The notes below the pieces were generated by a model. That model was not told the DNA's origin and searched no databases. It was given only the letters and a program-made list of their open reading frames with translations. The position numbers and the translations under genes were made by a program. DNA of 64,000 bases, from assembly GCA_035452965.1 (NCBI GenBank), contig DAOTCE010000003.1, positions 248,001 through 312,000 on the forward strand. Reading direction: 5' to 3'. Shown here in pieces: positions 1 to 10,125 of the stretch. Source of the stretch: Candidatus Paceibacterota bacterium (GTDB taxonomy: Bacteria; Verrucomicrobiota; Verrucomicrobiia; Limisphaerales; UBA8199). Every line of letters begins with the position of its first letter. Positions within the stretch are counted from its first letter, which is position 1.

Positions 1-2
1 AC

Positions 3-2372
3 GCGCCCTGGTCCATCGTTTATGACGGCGGCAGTGTTACTGTTCCAGTCAACCAAGTGGTGAATGGCGGGACCTGGGTATCCATTGGCACGGCCATCCC
101 ATTCGTGCAGGGAACCAACGGTTACGTGATGCTGTCCAATGACACTGGTTACCCCGGCAAGGTCGTCATGGCCGATGCGGTGCGGTTTACGTATGTGGGC
201 CCCCTCGAGACGAATCTGACCCTAACGGCCACGGCCACGGCCGGCGGCGCGGTTTACAAGCACCCGGATCAAGCTACCTATGAGCGCAACTCGGTGGTTA
301 CGCTGGTCGCCGCCCCGGTCCTGGGGTGGAACTTCAGCGGGTGGTCTGGTGGCGCCACCGGCACCGACAACCCCTTGACTGTCACGCTCGCCACCAGTCT
401 GACTATCACCGCAAACTTCACCTCTACCGTGCCAGAACTTATCGTGGACAACACGAATGCCGTATTCGGGGGTACATGGACTACATCTACGGCCAGCGAC
501 GACTTCCAGGCAAACTATCGTTATGCCTCGACCAAGACTGGCACCGCCAATGCCACGGCAACTTTTACTCCTACCATCACCACCGCAGGGAACTACGATG
601 TCTACGTCTGGTATCCCACCCTCAGCTCTAACAGACGCTCGGCTGCTGTACCGCACCTGGTGTCTTACAACGGGGGGACCGCCAATGTCATCGTCAGCCA
701 GCAAAGCGGATTTGGGTCATGGCAACTGATTGCCTCTGATCGGCCCTTTGCAGCGGGCACGAGCGGCTTTGTTCAGTTAGCCAATAATACAGGGGAAACC
801 AGCCGGCGGGTTGCCGCTGATGCCGTGCGCTGGGTCTACTCGGGCAACCAGGACTCGGCGCCAATCATCATTGCCCAGCCGCAAAGCCAAACCGCCGATG
901 CGGGCGATGCGGCAACGTTCACCGCCACGGCGGCGGGCACTGCCCCGCTCAGCTATCAGTGGCGGTTTAATGGGACAGACATCGCGGGTGCCACCGCCAG
1001 TGCTTATACGCGCAGCGACCTGCAGTCCGGTGACGCGGGCGCCTACTCGGTGATGGTTAACAACGCCGTTGGCAGCGTCGCCAGCTCCGAGGCCGTCCTG
1101 ACCGTCATCGGCGGCCCGGTTTATGTTGCGCCGATCATTACCGCACAGCCGCAGGACCAGAATGTGAACCAAGGCGGCAATGCCACCTTCACGGTCAGCG
1201 CCTCCGGCACGCCGGACCCGAGCTATCAATGGCGCTTCAATGGCGCGGATATCCCCGGCGCAACCGCCAGCAACTATACCCGCAGCAATGTGCAGCCTTT
1301 CGACGCCGGCAGCTATTCGGTCGTTGTGACCAACCTTGCCGGGACAGTCACAAGTGCCGATGCGGTGCTGACGGTGAACGTGGCTCCTGCCATTATGGCG
1401 CAGCCGCAGGACAAGAACGTCAACCAGGGGAGCGACGCGGTGTTCAGCGTGGTGGGGACGGGCACACCGGCCCCGAGCTATCAATGGCGCAAGAACGGCA
1501 CACCGATCGGTGGTGCGGTTGGGACCAGTTACACGGTGGCCAACGCGCAGCCGAGTGATGCAGGCAGCTATTCGGTCGAGGTGTCCAACGTCGCTGGGAC
1601 CGTCACGAGTGCTGATGCGGTGCTAACGGTAAACGTGGCTCCCGCCGTGACGGCGCAGCCGCAGGACCAGAACGTCAACCAGGGGAGCGACGCCGTCTTC
1701 AGCGTGGTGGCGACGGGCACACCGGCCCCGAGCTACCAGTGGCGCAAGGACGGCGCGCCGATCGGCGGTGCAACCGGCGCAAGCTACACTGTGGCCAACG
1801 CCCAGTCTGCCGATGAAGGCAGCTACTCGGTCGTGGTTTCCAACATCGCCGGGACAGTCACCAGCGCTGATGCCGTGCTCACGGTCAATGTGGCGCCGGC
1901 CATCACCACCCAGCCGGTGGACCAGAACGTCAACCTGGGCAGCGATGCGGCCTTTAGCGTCGTGGCGACCGGCACGCCTGCCCCGGCTTACCAATGGCGG
2001 TTCAACGGAACGGACTTGAGCGGCGAGACCAGTGCCACCCTGACTCTGGCCAGTGTTCGGCTTGCGGATGCAGGCAGCTACTCGGTAGTGGTGTCCAACA
2101 TCGCCGGCACAGTCACCAGCGCCGATGCCGTGCTCGCGGTCATCGAGCCGACAGCGCCCCGGATAGACTTGATCACCCTTGCTGCTGGCGACCAGATCCA
2201 GTTGCAGGTCAGCGGAACTCCGGGCCGTTACGCCGTTGAGGCGACGACCAACCTGTTGGTTGAGGACTGGGTGGAGTTGACTAACTTCACCACCACGAAC
2301 AGCGAGTTCCAATTCCTCGATCCGGATATCAACGAACCTAAGCGCTTTTACCGAGTGCGGTTGATACCTTGA
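3..2372 (+). CDS. Secreted Ig-array / golvesin-type protein (5' end outside window)
   Basis: The reading frame is open to the left edge, so the N-terminus lies upstream. The first 60 or so residues are already the end of a golvesin C-terminal-like domain (YNGGT-type, VNQ, GTWV, ADAVRF motifs). Next come a divergent InlB B-type repeat (about 216-425; GWNFSGWSGG), a second complete golvesin-type domain (about 435-842; DNTNAVFGGTW to ADAVRWVY), five Ig-like domains (about 861-2130; each has AQPQ, SYQWR, DAGSYSV and VTSADAVLTV) and a C-terminal module from about 2154 ending FYRVRLIP. These folds are typical of extracellular adhesion or polysaccharide-binding proteins. No catalytic domain is visible in the part present. 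The C-terminal module is shared with the next three genes. Confidence 0.85.
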   Translation, partial: APWSIVYDGGSVTVPVNQVVNGGTWVSIGTAIPFVQGTNGYVMLSNDTGYPGKVVMADAVRFTYVGPLETNLTLTATATAGGAVYKHPDQATYERNSVVTLVAAPVLGWNFSGWSGGATGTDNPLTVTLATSLTITANFTSTVPELIVDNTNAVFGGTWTTSTASDDFQANYRYASTKTGTANATATFTPTITTAGNYDVYVWYPTLSSNRRSAAVPHLVSYNGGTANVIVSQQSGFGSWQLIASDRPFAAGTSGFVQLANNTGETSRRVAADAVRWVYSGNQDSAPIIIAQPQSQTADAGDAATFTATAAGTAPLSYQWRFNGTDIAGATASAYTRSDLQSGDAGAYSVMVNNAVGSVASSEAVLTVIGGPVYVAPIITAQPQDQNVNQGGNATFTVSASGTPDPSYQWRFNGADIPGATASNYTRSNVQPFDAGSYSVVVTNLAGTVTSADAVLTVNVAPAIMAQPQDKNVNQGSDAVFSVVGTGTPAPSYQWRKNGTPIGGAVGTSYTVANAQPSDAGSYSVEVSNVAGTVTSADAVLTVNVAPAVTAQPQDQNVNQGSDAVFSVVATGTPAPSYQWRKDGAPIGGATGASYTVANAQSADEGSYSVVVSNIAGTVTSADAVLTVNVAPAITTQPVDQNVNLGSDAAFSVVATGTPAPAYQWRFNGTDLSGETSATLTLASVRLADAGSYSVVVSNIAGTVTSADAVLAVIEPTAPRIDLITLAAGDQIQLQVSGTPGRYAVEATTNLLVEDWVELTNFTTTNSEFQFLDPDINEPKRFYRVRLIP

Positions 2373-2499
2373 CCGGGACCGGTTGGGGACAGCGCCGGCG
2401 CTGACAACTCGCCGACGGCAGCATGGCTGGCTACGCGCTTCTCTTGGGCGCAGCCGTGCGGCTGTGGCGTCAACCGACAAACAACTGAGCTGAGCAGAT

Positions 2500-5400
2500 A
2501 TGCGTCGTACCATGCGTCTTGTTCTATTGCCAGCGGCTGTGCTGCTGGCGCTGATTGTCATCGCTCCGCGCGCCGGGGCTCAGCTCCGCGATGGCAACAT
2601 CGACCCCTGGAATCTCGGCAAGGGGGATTGGATCTACATTCTGAGCGACGCGGCGTCGCAGCATGGCGGTGTGTCCGGCTTGATGACCTATGCGAAAGGC
2701 AAGGGCATGTCCTATGTCGTCATAAAGGCAGGCGAGGGCGGCAGTTTGTATGCTCCCTATGGGAGCGTCCAGTTCACCAGCTCGACCGTCACTGCCGCCC
2801 ACAATGCCGGGCTTAAGATATTCGGCTATACCCGTTCCTACGGCACCGACATTGCGGGGGAAAAGGGGGTGGCGGATTACGTGTTCAATTTGGGGGCGGA
2901 TGGATTTGTGATTGACGCAGAGATCGAGTGGGAGAGTGTGGCCAACAATGGCGCGGCGGCCATAAACCTCTGCTCAAGCATTCGCGCCAGCTGGCCCAAC
3001 AAGTTCCTGGCCCACGCGCCCATGCCGATTATAAGCGTCCACCGGTCGTTTCCTTATAAGGAGTTCGGCTATTACTGCGACGCCGTCATGCCCCAGTGCT
3101 ACTGGGTCGAGCTGGGAGTGACGCCTGCCTACATGCTCACCTGGATGGATGACGAATGGAGCAGTTGGCAGAACTCCCTTACCGGCATCTGGCGCAATTC
3201 CATCAAGCCGCTCGCGCCGATTGCGCAAGGCTGGAACACCACCGGCACCCAGATCACGCAGTTCATCAGCGCCCTAAAGAGCGATTCCACCCCTGTGACG
3301 GTTGGGGGTTACCGGGGTATCAGCTACTGGCGTGCCGCGCTGCACACCACCGACATTTGGAATGCCATTGGTGCCAACAGCATTGGGGGCGCCTACACCG
3401 CCGCCCCGGCCATCTCCGCCGTGGGCGCATCAGGCATTTCCGACACGGGGGTGACGATTTCCTGGACCACGGACCAGAACTCGGACAGCATTGTGGAATA
3501 CGGGACCACCACTGCGTATGGCAGCTCGGTTTTGGGCGGCTTTTGCGGGGTTAACCACAGCCTGACGCTTAGCGGGCTTAGTGCCTCGACCACCTACCAT
3601 TACCGGGTGAAATCCAAGAACGCGTCCAACCTGCAGCGTGCGTCCGGTGATTTCACCTTCGTGACCAATCCTTCCGGCACGGTCACTGACATCATCGTGG
3701 ATAATCGCGATGCCGCCGTTACCGTGAGCGGCTCGTGGCTCACCGGCACTTCCTCGAGCGACAAGTACGACACTGATTATTATTACAAGACCCACCTCAG
3801 CACCAAGGGCGGTTATGTCAATTTCGTCCCGACAATTGTCAAGGCGGGCAATTACCAGGTGTACGAGTGGCACCCCGCGGGTGGCAACCGCGCCACAGAT
3901 GCCCCCCACGTCATACAGTACAATGGCGGCACGCAAACCGTGAATGTCAACCAGGCGATCAACGGCGGGCAGTTCAATCTGCTGGGCACCTGGAACTTCG
4001 CCGCCGGCACGGCTGGCTACATTCGAATCACCGATGGGTTCACGGGCGATTTGAATGTCATGGCCGACGCCATCAAGCTGGTTTATGCGCCGCCCGTCGT
4101 CGCGCCGGCAATTACGGCGCAGCCGCAGAACCAGGTGGTGACTGCCGGTGGCGCCGCCACGTTCACGGTCAGCGCCACGGGCACCGCGCCGCTCAGCTAC
4201 CAGTGGCGCCTCAACGGAACGAGCATTAGCGGCGCAACGGGCAGCAGTTTCACCCGCAACAACGCCCAACCGGGCGACGCGGGCAGCTACTCGGTTGTGG
4301 TGTCCAATGCCGGCGGGTCGGTCACCAGCGGGAACGCGGTGTTGACGGTGAACGTGCCGCCGACGATCAGCCTTCAGCCCCAGGGCCAGACGGTGAACCA
4401 AGGTGGCAGCGCCACGTTCACCGTCACCGCCAGCGGGACGGCGCCGCTGAGTTACCAGTGGCAGTTGAACGACGCCAATATCACCGGGGCCAACAGCAGC
4501 GCTTACACATGTGCCAACGCGCAAGCCAGCGACGCCGGAAGCTATACGGTGCTGGTGGTGAACGTGGGTGGCAGCATCACCAGCGCGGTGGCGGTGCTCA
4601 CGGTCAACCTGCCCCCCTCGATTACCGCGCAGCCCCAGGACCAGACCGTTAACGAGGGTGCCACCGCGACGTTCACCGTCGGCGCGACGGGCGCGCCACC
4701 GCTGAGTTATCAATGGCGCCTCAATGGCGCCAACCTGGCGGGAGCCACCGGCAGCAGCTATGCTCGCGCCGGGGTGCAGCCGGCGGATGTCGGCGCCTAC
4801 TCTGTGGTCGTGGCGAACATGGCGGGGAGTGTGACCAGCTCCAATGCCATGCTCGCCATCACCATGGCGCCCTTCATCACCGCCCAACCCGAGGATTTGG
4901 CTGTGACTCAGGGCAGCAGCGCCACCTTTACGGTCGCCGCTGTCGGCACTGCGCCGCTCAGTTACCAATGGCGGTTCAACGGCACCGACCTGGCCGACGC
5001 GACGGGCGCCAGCTATACCCGCGGCGCGGCGATACCGGCTCATGCCGGAGCATACTCCGTGCTCATTGTGAATGCAGTCGGCAGCACGATCAGTGCAGAC
5101 GCCATACTGACGATCAACGTGCCGCCTGGCATCGCCGCGCAACCGCAGGACCAGGCCATCTCTGTCGGCGGGACGGCGACGTTCTCGGTGACGGCGACGG
5201 GCACCGCGCCGCTGAGCTACCAGTGGCGCAAGAACGGGGGTGCGATTTCGGGCGCCACCGCCAGCGTTTACACGTTGGCCAGTGTCCTGTCTTCCGATGC
5301 CGGCAGCTACGCGGTGGTGGTGAGCAACACTGCGGGATCGGTCACCAGCGCAAATGCGGTTTTGACAGTGAACGTGCCGCCTGACATTGCCGCGCAGCCC

Positions 5401-6990
5401 CAGAACCAGGCCGTCTCCGTCGGCGAGACGGCGGCGTTCTCAGTGGTGGCGACGGGCACCGCGCCGTTGAGCTATCAGTGGCGCAAGAATGGGGTTGCGA
5501 TTTCGGGCGCCACCGCCAGCAGCTATACCCGGAGCAACGTCCAGTCAGGAGATGTGGGGCTTTATTCGGTGGTGGTGAGCAATCCCATCGGAAGTGTGAC
5601 CAGCCTGGAGGCGGCTCTGACGCTGACGGGGGCGGTTGCCTTCCAGGACAACTTTGAGACGTGCGACCTGAACGGGTGGAACGCGGCGGTCAGTCCGGCG
5701 ACGGGGCTGGATAATTCGAGTGTGCAAAACCACACGCCTGGCGGGGGCTGCAGCGCGCTGGTGAATCATTCGCTGGACAAGATGTATCATAACTTCGGGG
5801 TGGAGGTGGCGGGGCGGATGCGGGCGACGTGTTGGATTTACGACGGGGCGCAGACGCGGGCCTTTGCCGAGGTGCGCGCCCACACGGGGGCGGGCTACAC
5901 GGACGGCAGCGGGCTGCAGCAGCTTTTGGCCGTGGGCAAGTACAACAACGTGACCCTGTCCGGCGAGACCTGGGACTCGACCAAGTATCAGGGCCGGGTG
6001 TCTTACGGTTCGAGTGTTGGCTGGTTTAACCTGAACGCGGCGGGGGCGCCGAGTCGTTCCACGGGTTGGCACAAGTTTACGGTTGAGCGTCTGGCGGACG
6101 GGACGACGCTCAACTTCTACGTGGACGACATACTGAGCCGGACGATGACGGGGGCGACGGATGGGGCGTTGGATTCGATGCTGATTGGGTCGGCGGCGCT
6201 TGGCACCACAACCGGCGACGCGTGGATTGACGACGTGCTGGTAGAGTATTTGGATGCGCCGATCATCGTGACGCAGCCGGTTGGGCAGACGGTGACGGCG
6301 GGCGGCAGCGCGACGTTCAGTGTGAGTGCGGGCAACACGGTATTGAGCTACCAGTGGCGGTTGAACGGGGAGAACATCGCGGCGGCGACCACCTCTTCGT
6401 GGACAGTGAACAACGCGCAAGGTGCAGATGCGGGCAGCTATACGGTGGAGGTGGCCAACGGGGTAGGGCCGACGGTGAGCGCCAGCGCGGTATTGCTGGT
6501 GGCACCGGTCATTACGATGCAGCCGGTGAGTCAGACCAACCCGGCGGGCAGCACGGTGATGTTCACGGTGGGGGCTGTGGGCCAGGCGCCGCTCGGTTAC
6601 CGGTGGCAGAAGGACGGGGTAGATTTGAGCGATGGGGGCGTTGTTTCCGGGGCGCAGACCGAGATGCTGACGCTTGCGGGCATAGGAGGGCTGGACGCTG
6701 GCAGCTACTCGGTCGTGGTGACCAACACTGCCGGGACGGCGACCAGCGCGGACGCCATCCTCATCGTCACTCAACTGCTCCCGCCCCGGATTGACTCGAT
6801 CAGTCTGACACCCGGCGGCCAAATTGAGTTGCAGGTCAGTGGCGTTCTCGGCCGTTGTGCCGTCGAGGCGACGACCAACCTCGCGGACTGGGTGGAGCTG
6901 ACGAACATCAACACCACCACCTACTCTTTCCAATACCTCGATCCGGAGCCCAGCCTGTCCCAGCGCTTTTACCGTGTGAGACGGTGGTAG
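2500..6990 (+). CDS. Giant secreted protein: TIM-barrel-like + FN3 + golvesin + 8 Ig + LamG-like
   Basis: 1496 residues. The signal peptide (RLVLLPAAVLLALIVIAPRA, then GAQ) supports a start at 2500 or at the second ATG, 2512. Residues about 29-295 look like a glycoside-hydrolase-like TIM barrel (DGFVIDAEIEWE, FLAHAPM, YCDAVMPQCYW); I cannot name its family. Then follow a fibronectin III / purple-acid-phosphatase-N-like domain (about 302-395; TISWTTDQNSDSIVEYGTT), a golvesin-type domain (about 396-530), six Ig-like domains (about 533-1043), a concanavalin/LamG-like beta domain (about 1047-1250), two more Ig-like domains (about 1253-1425) and the C-terminal module ending FYRVRRW. It is probably cell-surface or secreted and acts on or binds glycans. 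The Ig units are close repeats of each other and of those in the preceding gene, so the two genes look paralogous in their tails. Confidence 0.88.
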   Translation: MRRTMRLVLLPAAVLLALIVIAPRAGAQLRDGNIDPWNLGKGDWIYILSDAASQHGGVSGLMTYAKGKGMSYVVIKAGEGGSLYAPYGSVQFTSSTVTAAHNAGLKIFGYTRSYGTDIAGEKGVADYVFNLGADGFVIDAEIEWESVANNGAAAINLCSSIRASWPNKFLAHAPMPIISVHRSFPYKEFGYYCDAVMPQCYWVELGVTPAYMLTWMDDEWSSWQNSLTGIWRNSIKPLAPIAQGWNTTGTQITQFISALKSDSTPVTVGGYRGISYWRAALHTTDIWNAIGANSIGGAYTAAPAISAVGASGISDTGVTISWTTDQNSDSIVEYGTTTAYGSSVLGGFCGVNHSLTLSGLSASTTYHYRVKSKNASNLQRASGDFTFVTNPSGTVTDIIVDNRDAAVTVSGSWLTGTSSSDKYDTDYYYKTHLSTKGGYVNFVPTIVKAGNYQVYEWHPAGGNRATDAPHVIQYNGGTQTVNVNQAINGGQFNLLGTWNFAAGTAGYIRITDGFTGDLNVMADAIKLVYAPPVVAPAITAQPQNQVVTAGGAATFTVSATGTAPLSYQWRLNGTSISGATGSSFTRNNAQPGDAGSYSVVVSNAGGSVTSGNAVLTVNVPPTISLQPQGQTVNQGGSATFTVTASGTAPLSYQWQLNDANITGANSSAYTCANAQASDAGSYTVLVVNVGGSITSAVAVLTVNLPPSITAQPQDQTVNEGATATFTVGATGAPPLSYQWRLNGANLAGATGSSYARAGVQPADVGAYSVVVANMAGSVTSSNAMLAITMAPFITAQPEDLAVTQGSSATFTVAAVGTAPLSYQWRFNGTDLADATGASYTRGAAIPAHAGAYSVLIVNAVGSTISADAILTINVPPGIAAQPQDQAISVGGTATFSVTATGTAPLSYQWRKNGGAISGATASVYTLASVLSSDAGSYAVVVSNTAGSVTSANAVLTVNVPPDIAAQPQNQAVSVGETAAFSVVATGTAPLSYQWRKNGVAISGATASSYTRSNVQSGDVGLYSVVVSNPIGSVTSLEAALTLTGAVAFQDNFETCDLNGWNAAVSPATGLDNSSVQNHTPGGGCSALVNHSLDKMYHNFGVEVAGRMRATCWIYDGAQTRAFAEVRAHTGAGYTDGSGLQQLLAVGKYNNVTLSGETWDSTKYQGRVSYGSSVGWFNLNAAGAPSRSTGWHKFTVERLADGTTLNFYVDDILSRTMTGATDGALDSMLIGSAALGTTTGDAWIDDVLVEYLDAPIIVTQPVGQTVTAGGSATFSVSAGNTVLSYQWRLNGENIAAATTSSWTVNNAQGADAGSYTVEVANGVGPTVSASAVLLVAPVITMQPVSQTNPAGSTVMFTVGAVGQAPLGYRWQKDGVDLSDGGVVSGAQTEMLTLAGIGGLDAGSYSVVVTNTAGTATSADAILIVTQLLPPRIDSISLTPGGQIELQVSGVLGRCAVEATTNLADWVELTNINTTTYSFQYLDPEPSLSQRFYRVRRW

Positions 6991-6991
6991 C

Positions 6992-7010
6992 AGCCGGGTG
7001 CTTCCCGGCT
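6992..7010 (+). terminator. Stop-proximal hairpin
   Basis: Perfect 7-bp stem AGCCGGG / CCCGGCT with loop TGCTT, starting two bases after the stop codon of the Ig-array gene. There is no T-run after it, so it is a weak intrinsic terminator or a 3' mRNA-stabilising hairpin. Confidence 0.45.
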
Positions 7011-7053
7011 CTTGGCTGGCGGGTGGCTTCCTGACACGCTCGATTATGCGGAA

Positions 7054-7090
7054 TTGACCCTCCTTCAAAACCGTGCAGTATGGTCCAATA
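7054..7090 (+). promoter_or_regulatory. Promoter-like pair TTGACC ... ATGGTCC (copy 1)
   Basis: TTGACC at 7054-7059 and ATGGTCCAAT beginning 26 bases later at 7080, in front of the GHL10-RCC1 gene that starts at 7112. The same two blocks occur with the same 26-base offset upstream of the paralogous gene (10381 and 10407). TTGACC matches a sigma70-type -35. The second block overlaps where a -10 (TATGGT, or the TAGGAT form in copy 2) would lie. Confidence 0.5.
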
Positions 7091-7111
7091 ACCTTAGTGT
7101 CTGAACTCGCC

Positions 7112-10003
7112 ATGAACGAACTTGAACATCGTCACCAAGCACCAACCCCTGCCCGAAGGCCGTCGTTCCTGAGTCTGACCGCCGGCAGGGCCGCCAGCCT
7201 CGCCATCGTGATCCTCATCTGTTTCGCCACCCTGGCCACTGCCGCCGAATGGCGAGCGTTCTGGGTTGACGCGTGGGGGGCTGGCTTCCTGAAGCAAAGC
7301 GAGGTTGACACCTTGCTGGGCGTTCCCGGCACGAGCACGGCTGGCCGGATCCGCGACGCTAACTGCAACGCGGTCTTCGTGCAGGTGCGCCGTAACTGCG
7401 ACGCCTGTTATCCCTCCAGCATGGGCGAGCCGTACATGGGCGGCCTTACGCCTTCTAATTTCAACGCCCTCCAAGCCATCATCAACGCCGCCCATGACAC
7501 CACCGGCGGCAAGAAGCGCATCGAGGTCCACTGTTGGATGGTCACATTCCGCACGAGCGGCGGCACGGTTTACAAGCGGCACATTGACTCTCCCACCGGC
7601 AGCCTGACTAACCTCGACAACTATTGGCCGAGCCTGGACGATGCCGGCGCCGAGGTCGGCGACCGGGCCTTCGACCCCGGCCATCCGCTCGTTCTCCAAT
7701 ACACCGTGGGAGTGGCCATGGACTTGGTGAACAACTTCGACATTGATGGGATTCACTACGATTACGTCCGCTTCACCGCCAGCGACCAGGGCTACAACCC
7801 CACCAGCATCGCCCGCTACAATGCCCGTTACGGCCTGACCGGCCAACCCTCGCCGTCCAACGAGCAGTTCAAGCAGTGGCGGCGCGACCAGGTCAGCGCC
7901 GTGGTGCGGCAGGTTTACGCGCGCATTCAGAAGACCAAGCCGTGGGTGAAGCAATCCGGCTCGTTCGTCACGTGGAATCCCTCCCCGGTTGACTCCACTC
8001 GCGAGGCCTTCATGGACACGCGCCCATACTATGACGTGTATTGCGACTGGGATAGCTGGGTTGAGGAGGGGATTGTGGACATGGCCGTGCCGATGACCTA
8101 TTACCGCCAGCATGAGCTGCCCAACGATTACCTTCGCTGGATCAACTTCGAGAAGGACCGCACAGGCAACCGCCACATGATCATCGGGCCGGGCATTTAC
8201 ATGAACTACTTGACTAATGCCATCCTCCATCTCCAGATGACGCGCACCGCGTCACCCGCCGGCAACTACGCCCATGGATTCAGCGGTTACTCCTATCGCA
8301 GCCCGTATTTGGTCTCTCCGAAGCCGCTGACCTATGGTGACTGGGCGATTTTTGCCCCGCCCCTGGTCGCGGATGTCACGCCGAGCTGGGACGACATCCC
8401 CTCCATGCCCTGGAAGACCTCTCCTGTCGCCGGCCACTTGATGGGCACAGTCTACCTCGGCAATTCGGGCGCCTGGGCCGACGGCGCCACCGTGAGCGTC
8501 ACCGGTCCGACCAATCGCACCATGTTCGTGGACGGCACGGGCTTCTATGCTTTCATTGATTTGCCACCCGGCCGCTACGCCGTCACCGCCAGCAAGACCA
8601 ACTACCCCAGCGGTTCCGGGACGGTTGACGTCGCCGTCGGGCAGGTCACCGGCAACATGTACGAGCTTGATTTCGATCTGGGCGGCACCTTCCCGCCCGC
8701 CATCACCGGCCAGCCTCAAAGCGTAACCATCGCCCCAGGCAAGGCGATTTCCTTCGCGGTTGCCGCTACTGGCTCCCGCCCGCTTTCCTACCAGTGGCGG
8801 CTTGGCGGGACAGCTTTGCCGGGCGCAACGACGAGCGTGCTGAACATCCCCTTCGTGCGCGCCACAGACGTGGGCGCTTACTCGGTGCTCGTGACGAATG
8901 CTCTGGGCGAAGCGCTCAGCACGGACGCGATTCTGACCATTATGCCGGTCGCGGCGTGGGGCGACGATACCTTCGGCCAATGCAACACTCCGGCGACGAC
9001 CACCAACGCAGTCGCAGTAGCCGCGGGCGCCTGGCACACCCTGGCCTTGCGCGCCGACGGCAGAGTCGTCGGCTGGGAAGACGAAGCTTATGGACAATGC
9101 GCGGTGCCCTCCTCGCTCCGGGACGCTGTGGCAATCGCTGCCGGGGGATATCACAGCCTGGCTCTGCGAAGCGACGGCACAGTGGTTGCCTGGGGCGCCA
9201 ATGATTACGGTCAGACTAATGTGCCGGCGAAATTGAGCGATGTGATAGCCATTGCGGCTGGAACGTGGCACAGCGTGGCGCTGCGTGCCGATGGCACCGT
9301 GGTGATGTGGGGCGACAACGGTTTCGGACAAACCAATCAGCCCGCCGGTCTCAACGGCGTGACTGCGGTGGCGGCGGGTGGCAATCACACGCTGGCGTTG
9401 CGGACCAATGGCACCGTCGTGGCCTGGGGCGAAAACACGGATGCCGAAGGCAGAATCGCCGGTCAATCGGTGGTGCCGAGCGGGTTGGCCAACGTGCGGG
9501 CCGTCGCGGCCGGCGAATATCACAGCCTGGCAGTGAAGACCGACGGCACCGTGGAGGTGTGGGGTGACAATTCGCAAGGCCAATGCGACAAACCGCAAGG
9601 GTTGGCCAATGTGGTGGCTGTCACCGGCGGAGGCGCCCACTCTGTGGCGCTGCACGCCGATGGCGCCTTGACCCCTTGGGGTGCTAATTGGAATTCCCAG
9701 TGCGAGGTACCTTCCGGCTTGTCAGCGGTGGCGGCGGTCGCCGCTGGGACTTCTCATACCGTGGTTCTGTTGGAGGGTGCCATGCCCGTACCGCGGCTGC
9801 TGAATCCTGCCTGGAACGGCAGCCGTTTTAGTGCCTCCGTGCAAACATTGGCCCGGATGAATTATGCCTTGGAATACAAGGATTCGCCCACAGCTGCCAC
9901 TTGGACCTGTGTTTGCACCAACTCGGGCAATGGCGCCCTGCGAATTCTGACTGACCCGTCAGCCTCCGGCGCGTCGCGATTCTACCGGATGCGGCAGTGG
10001 TGA
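7112..10003 (+). CDS. Secreted GHL10 glycoside-hydrolase-like protein with RCC1 propeller
   Basis: 963 residues from ATG 7112. An upstream in-frame ATG at 7073 lies inside the promoter-like element, so I prefer 7112. A hydrophobic signal segment (LAIVILICFATLATA) precedes EWRAFWVDAW, the start of a GHL10 (DUF187, PF02638) TIM barrel; DIDGIHYDYVRF and DMAVPMTYYR are family-typical acidic motifs. After it come a carboxypeptidase-regulatory-like beta domain (about 8430-8690), one Ig-like domain (about 8695-8940), seven RCC1-type repeats (about 8946-9780; WG...GQ...P, AAG.WH.LAL..DGTVV) forming a probable seven-bladed propeller, and the C-terminal module ending FYRMRQW. It is probably an extracellular glycan-active protein. 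It is a paralogue of the next large gene, which lacks the Ig domain. Confidence 0.88.
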   Translation: MNELEHRHQAPTPARRPSFLSLTAGRAASLAIVILICFATLATAAEWRAFWVDAWGAGFLKQSEVDTLLGVPGTSTAGRIRDANCNAVFVQVRRNCDACYPSSMGEPYMGGLTPSNFNALQAIINAAHDTTGGKKRIEVHCWMVTFRTSGGTVYKRHIDSPTGSLTNLDNYWPSLDDAGAEVGDRAFDPGHPLVLQYTVGVAMDLVNNFDIDGIHYDYVRFTASDQGYNPTSIARYNARYGLTGQPSPSNEQFKQWRRDQVSAVVRQVYARIQKTKPWVKQSGSFVTWNPSPVDSTREAFMDTRPYYDVYCDWDSWVEEGIVDMAVPMTYYRQHELPNDYLRWINFEKDRTGNRHMIIGPGIYMNYLTNAILHLQMTRTASPAGNYAHGFSGYSYRSPYLVSPKPLTYGDWAIFAPPLVADVTPSWDDIPSMPWKTSPVAGHLMGTVYLGNSGAWADGATVSVTGPTNRTMFVDGTGFYAFIDLPPGRYAVTASKTNYPSGSGTVDVAVGQVTGNMYELDFDLGGTFPPAITGQPQSVTIAPGKAISFAVAATGSRPLSYQWRLGGTALPGATTSVLNIPFVRATDVGAYSVLVTNALGEALSTDAILTIMPVAAWGDDTFGQCNTPATTTNAVAVAAGAWHTLALRADGRVVGWEDEAYGQCAVPSSLRDAVAIAAGGYHSLALRSDGTVVAWGANDYGQTNVPAKLSDVIAIAAGTWHSVALRADGTVVMWGDNGFGQTNQPAGLNGVTAVAAGGNHTLALRTNGTVVAWGENTDAEGRIAGQSVVPSGLANVRAVAAGEYHSLAVKTDGTVEVWGDNSQGQCDKPQGLANVVAVTGGGAHSVALHADGALTPWGANWNSQCEVPSGLSAVAAVAAGTSHTVVLLEGAMPVPRLLNPAWNGSRFSASVQTLARMNYALEYKDSPTAATWTCVCTNSGNGALRILTDPSASGASRFYRMRQW

Positions 10004-10061
10004 TTTTGCGTTCTGGCCCCGCAAGCGTGACGTATACAGGTTCGCTGCCACCCTTCTTCCA

Positions 10062-10082
10062 ACTGTCTCAAAAATGGACAGT
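10062..10082 (+). terminator. ACTGTC hairpin downstream of the GHL10-RCC1 gene
   Basis: ACTGTCT, loop CAAAAAT, GGACAGT: a 7-bp stem with one T-G pair, 59 bases after the stop. The same hairpin in reverse sense (CACTGTCC, ATTTTTG, GGACAGTG) sits at 46718-46740 within a dispersed repeat, so this may be a small repeat rather than a dedicated terminator. Confidence 0.4.
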
Positions 10083-10125
10083 GTGGGGAGTTTGCACCGG
10101 GTGACCCCGCCTTGAACATGGTGCA

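Noticed and set aside
3430..5142. 570-residue open frame on the minus strand across the Ig-array gene
   Set aside because: It is the antisense of strongly repetitive Ig-coding DNA, is Arg/Ala/Gly/His-rich and has no domain features. The plus strand carries a full domain series with a signal peptide.
8252..9655. 467-residue minus-strand open frame in the first GHL10-RCC1 gene
   Set aside because: Antisense of the RCC1 repeats; it repeats in step with the plus strand and shows no independent family features.
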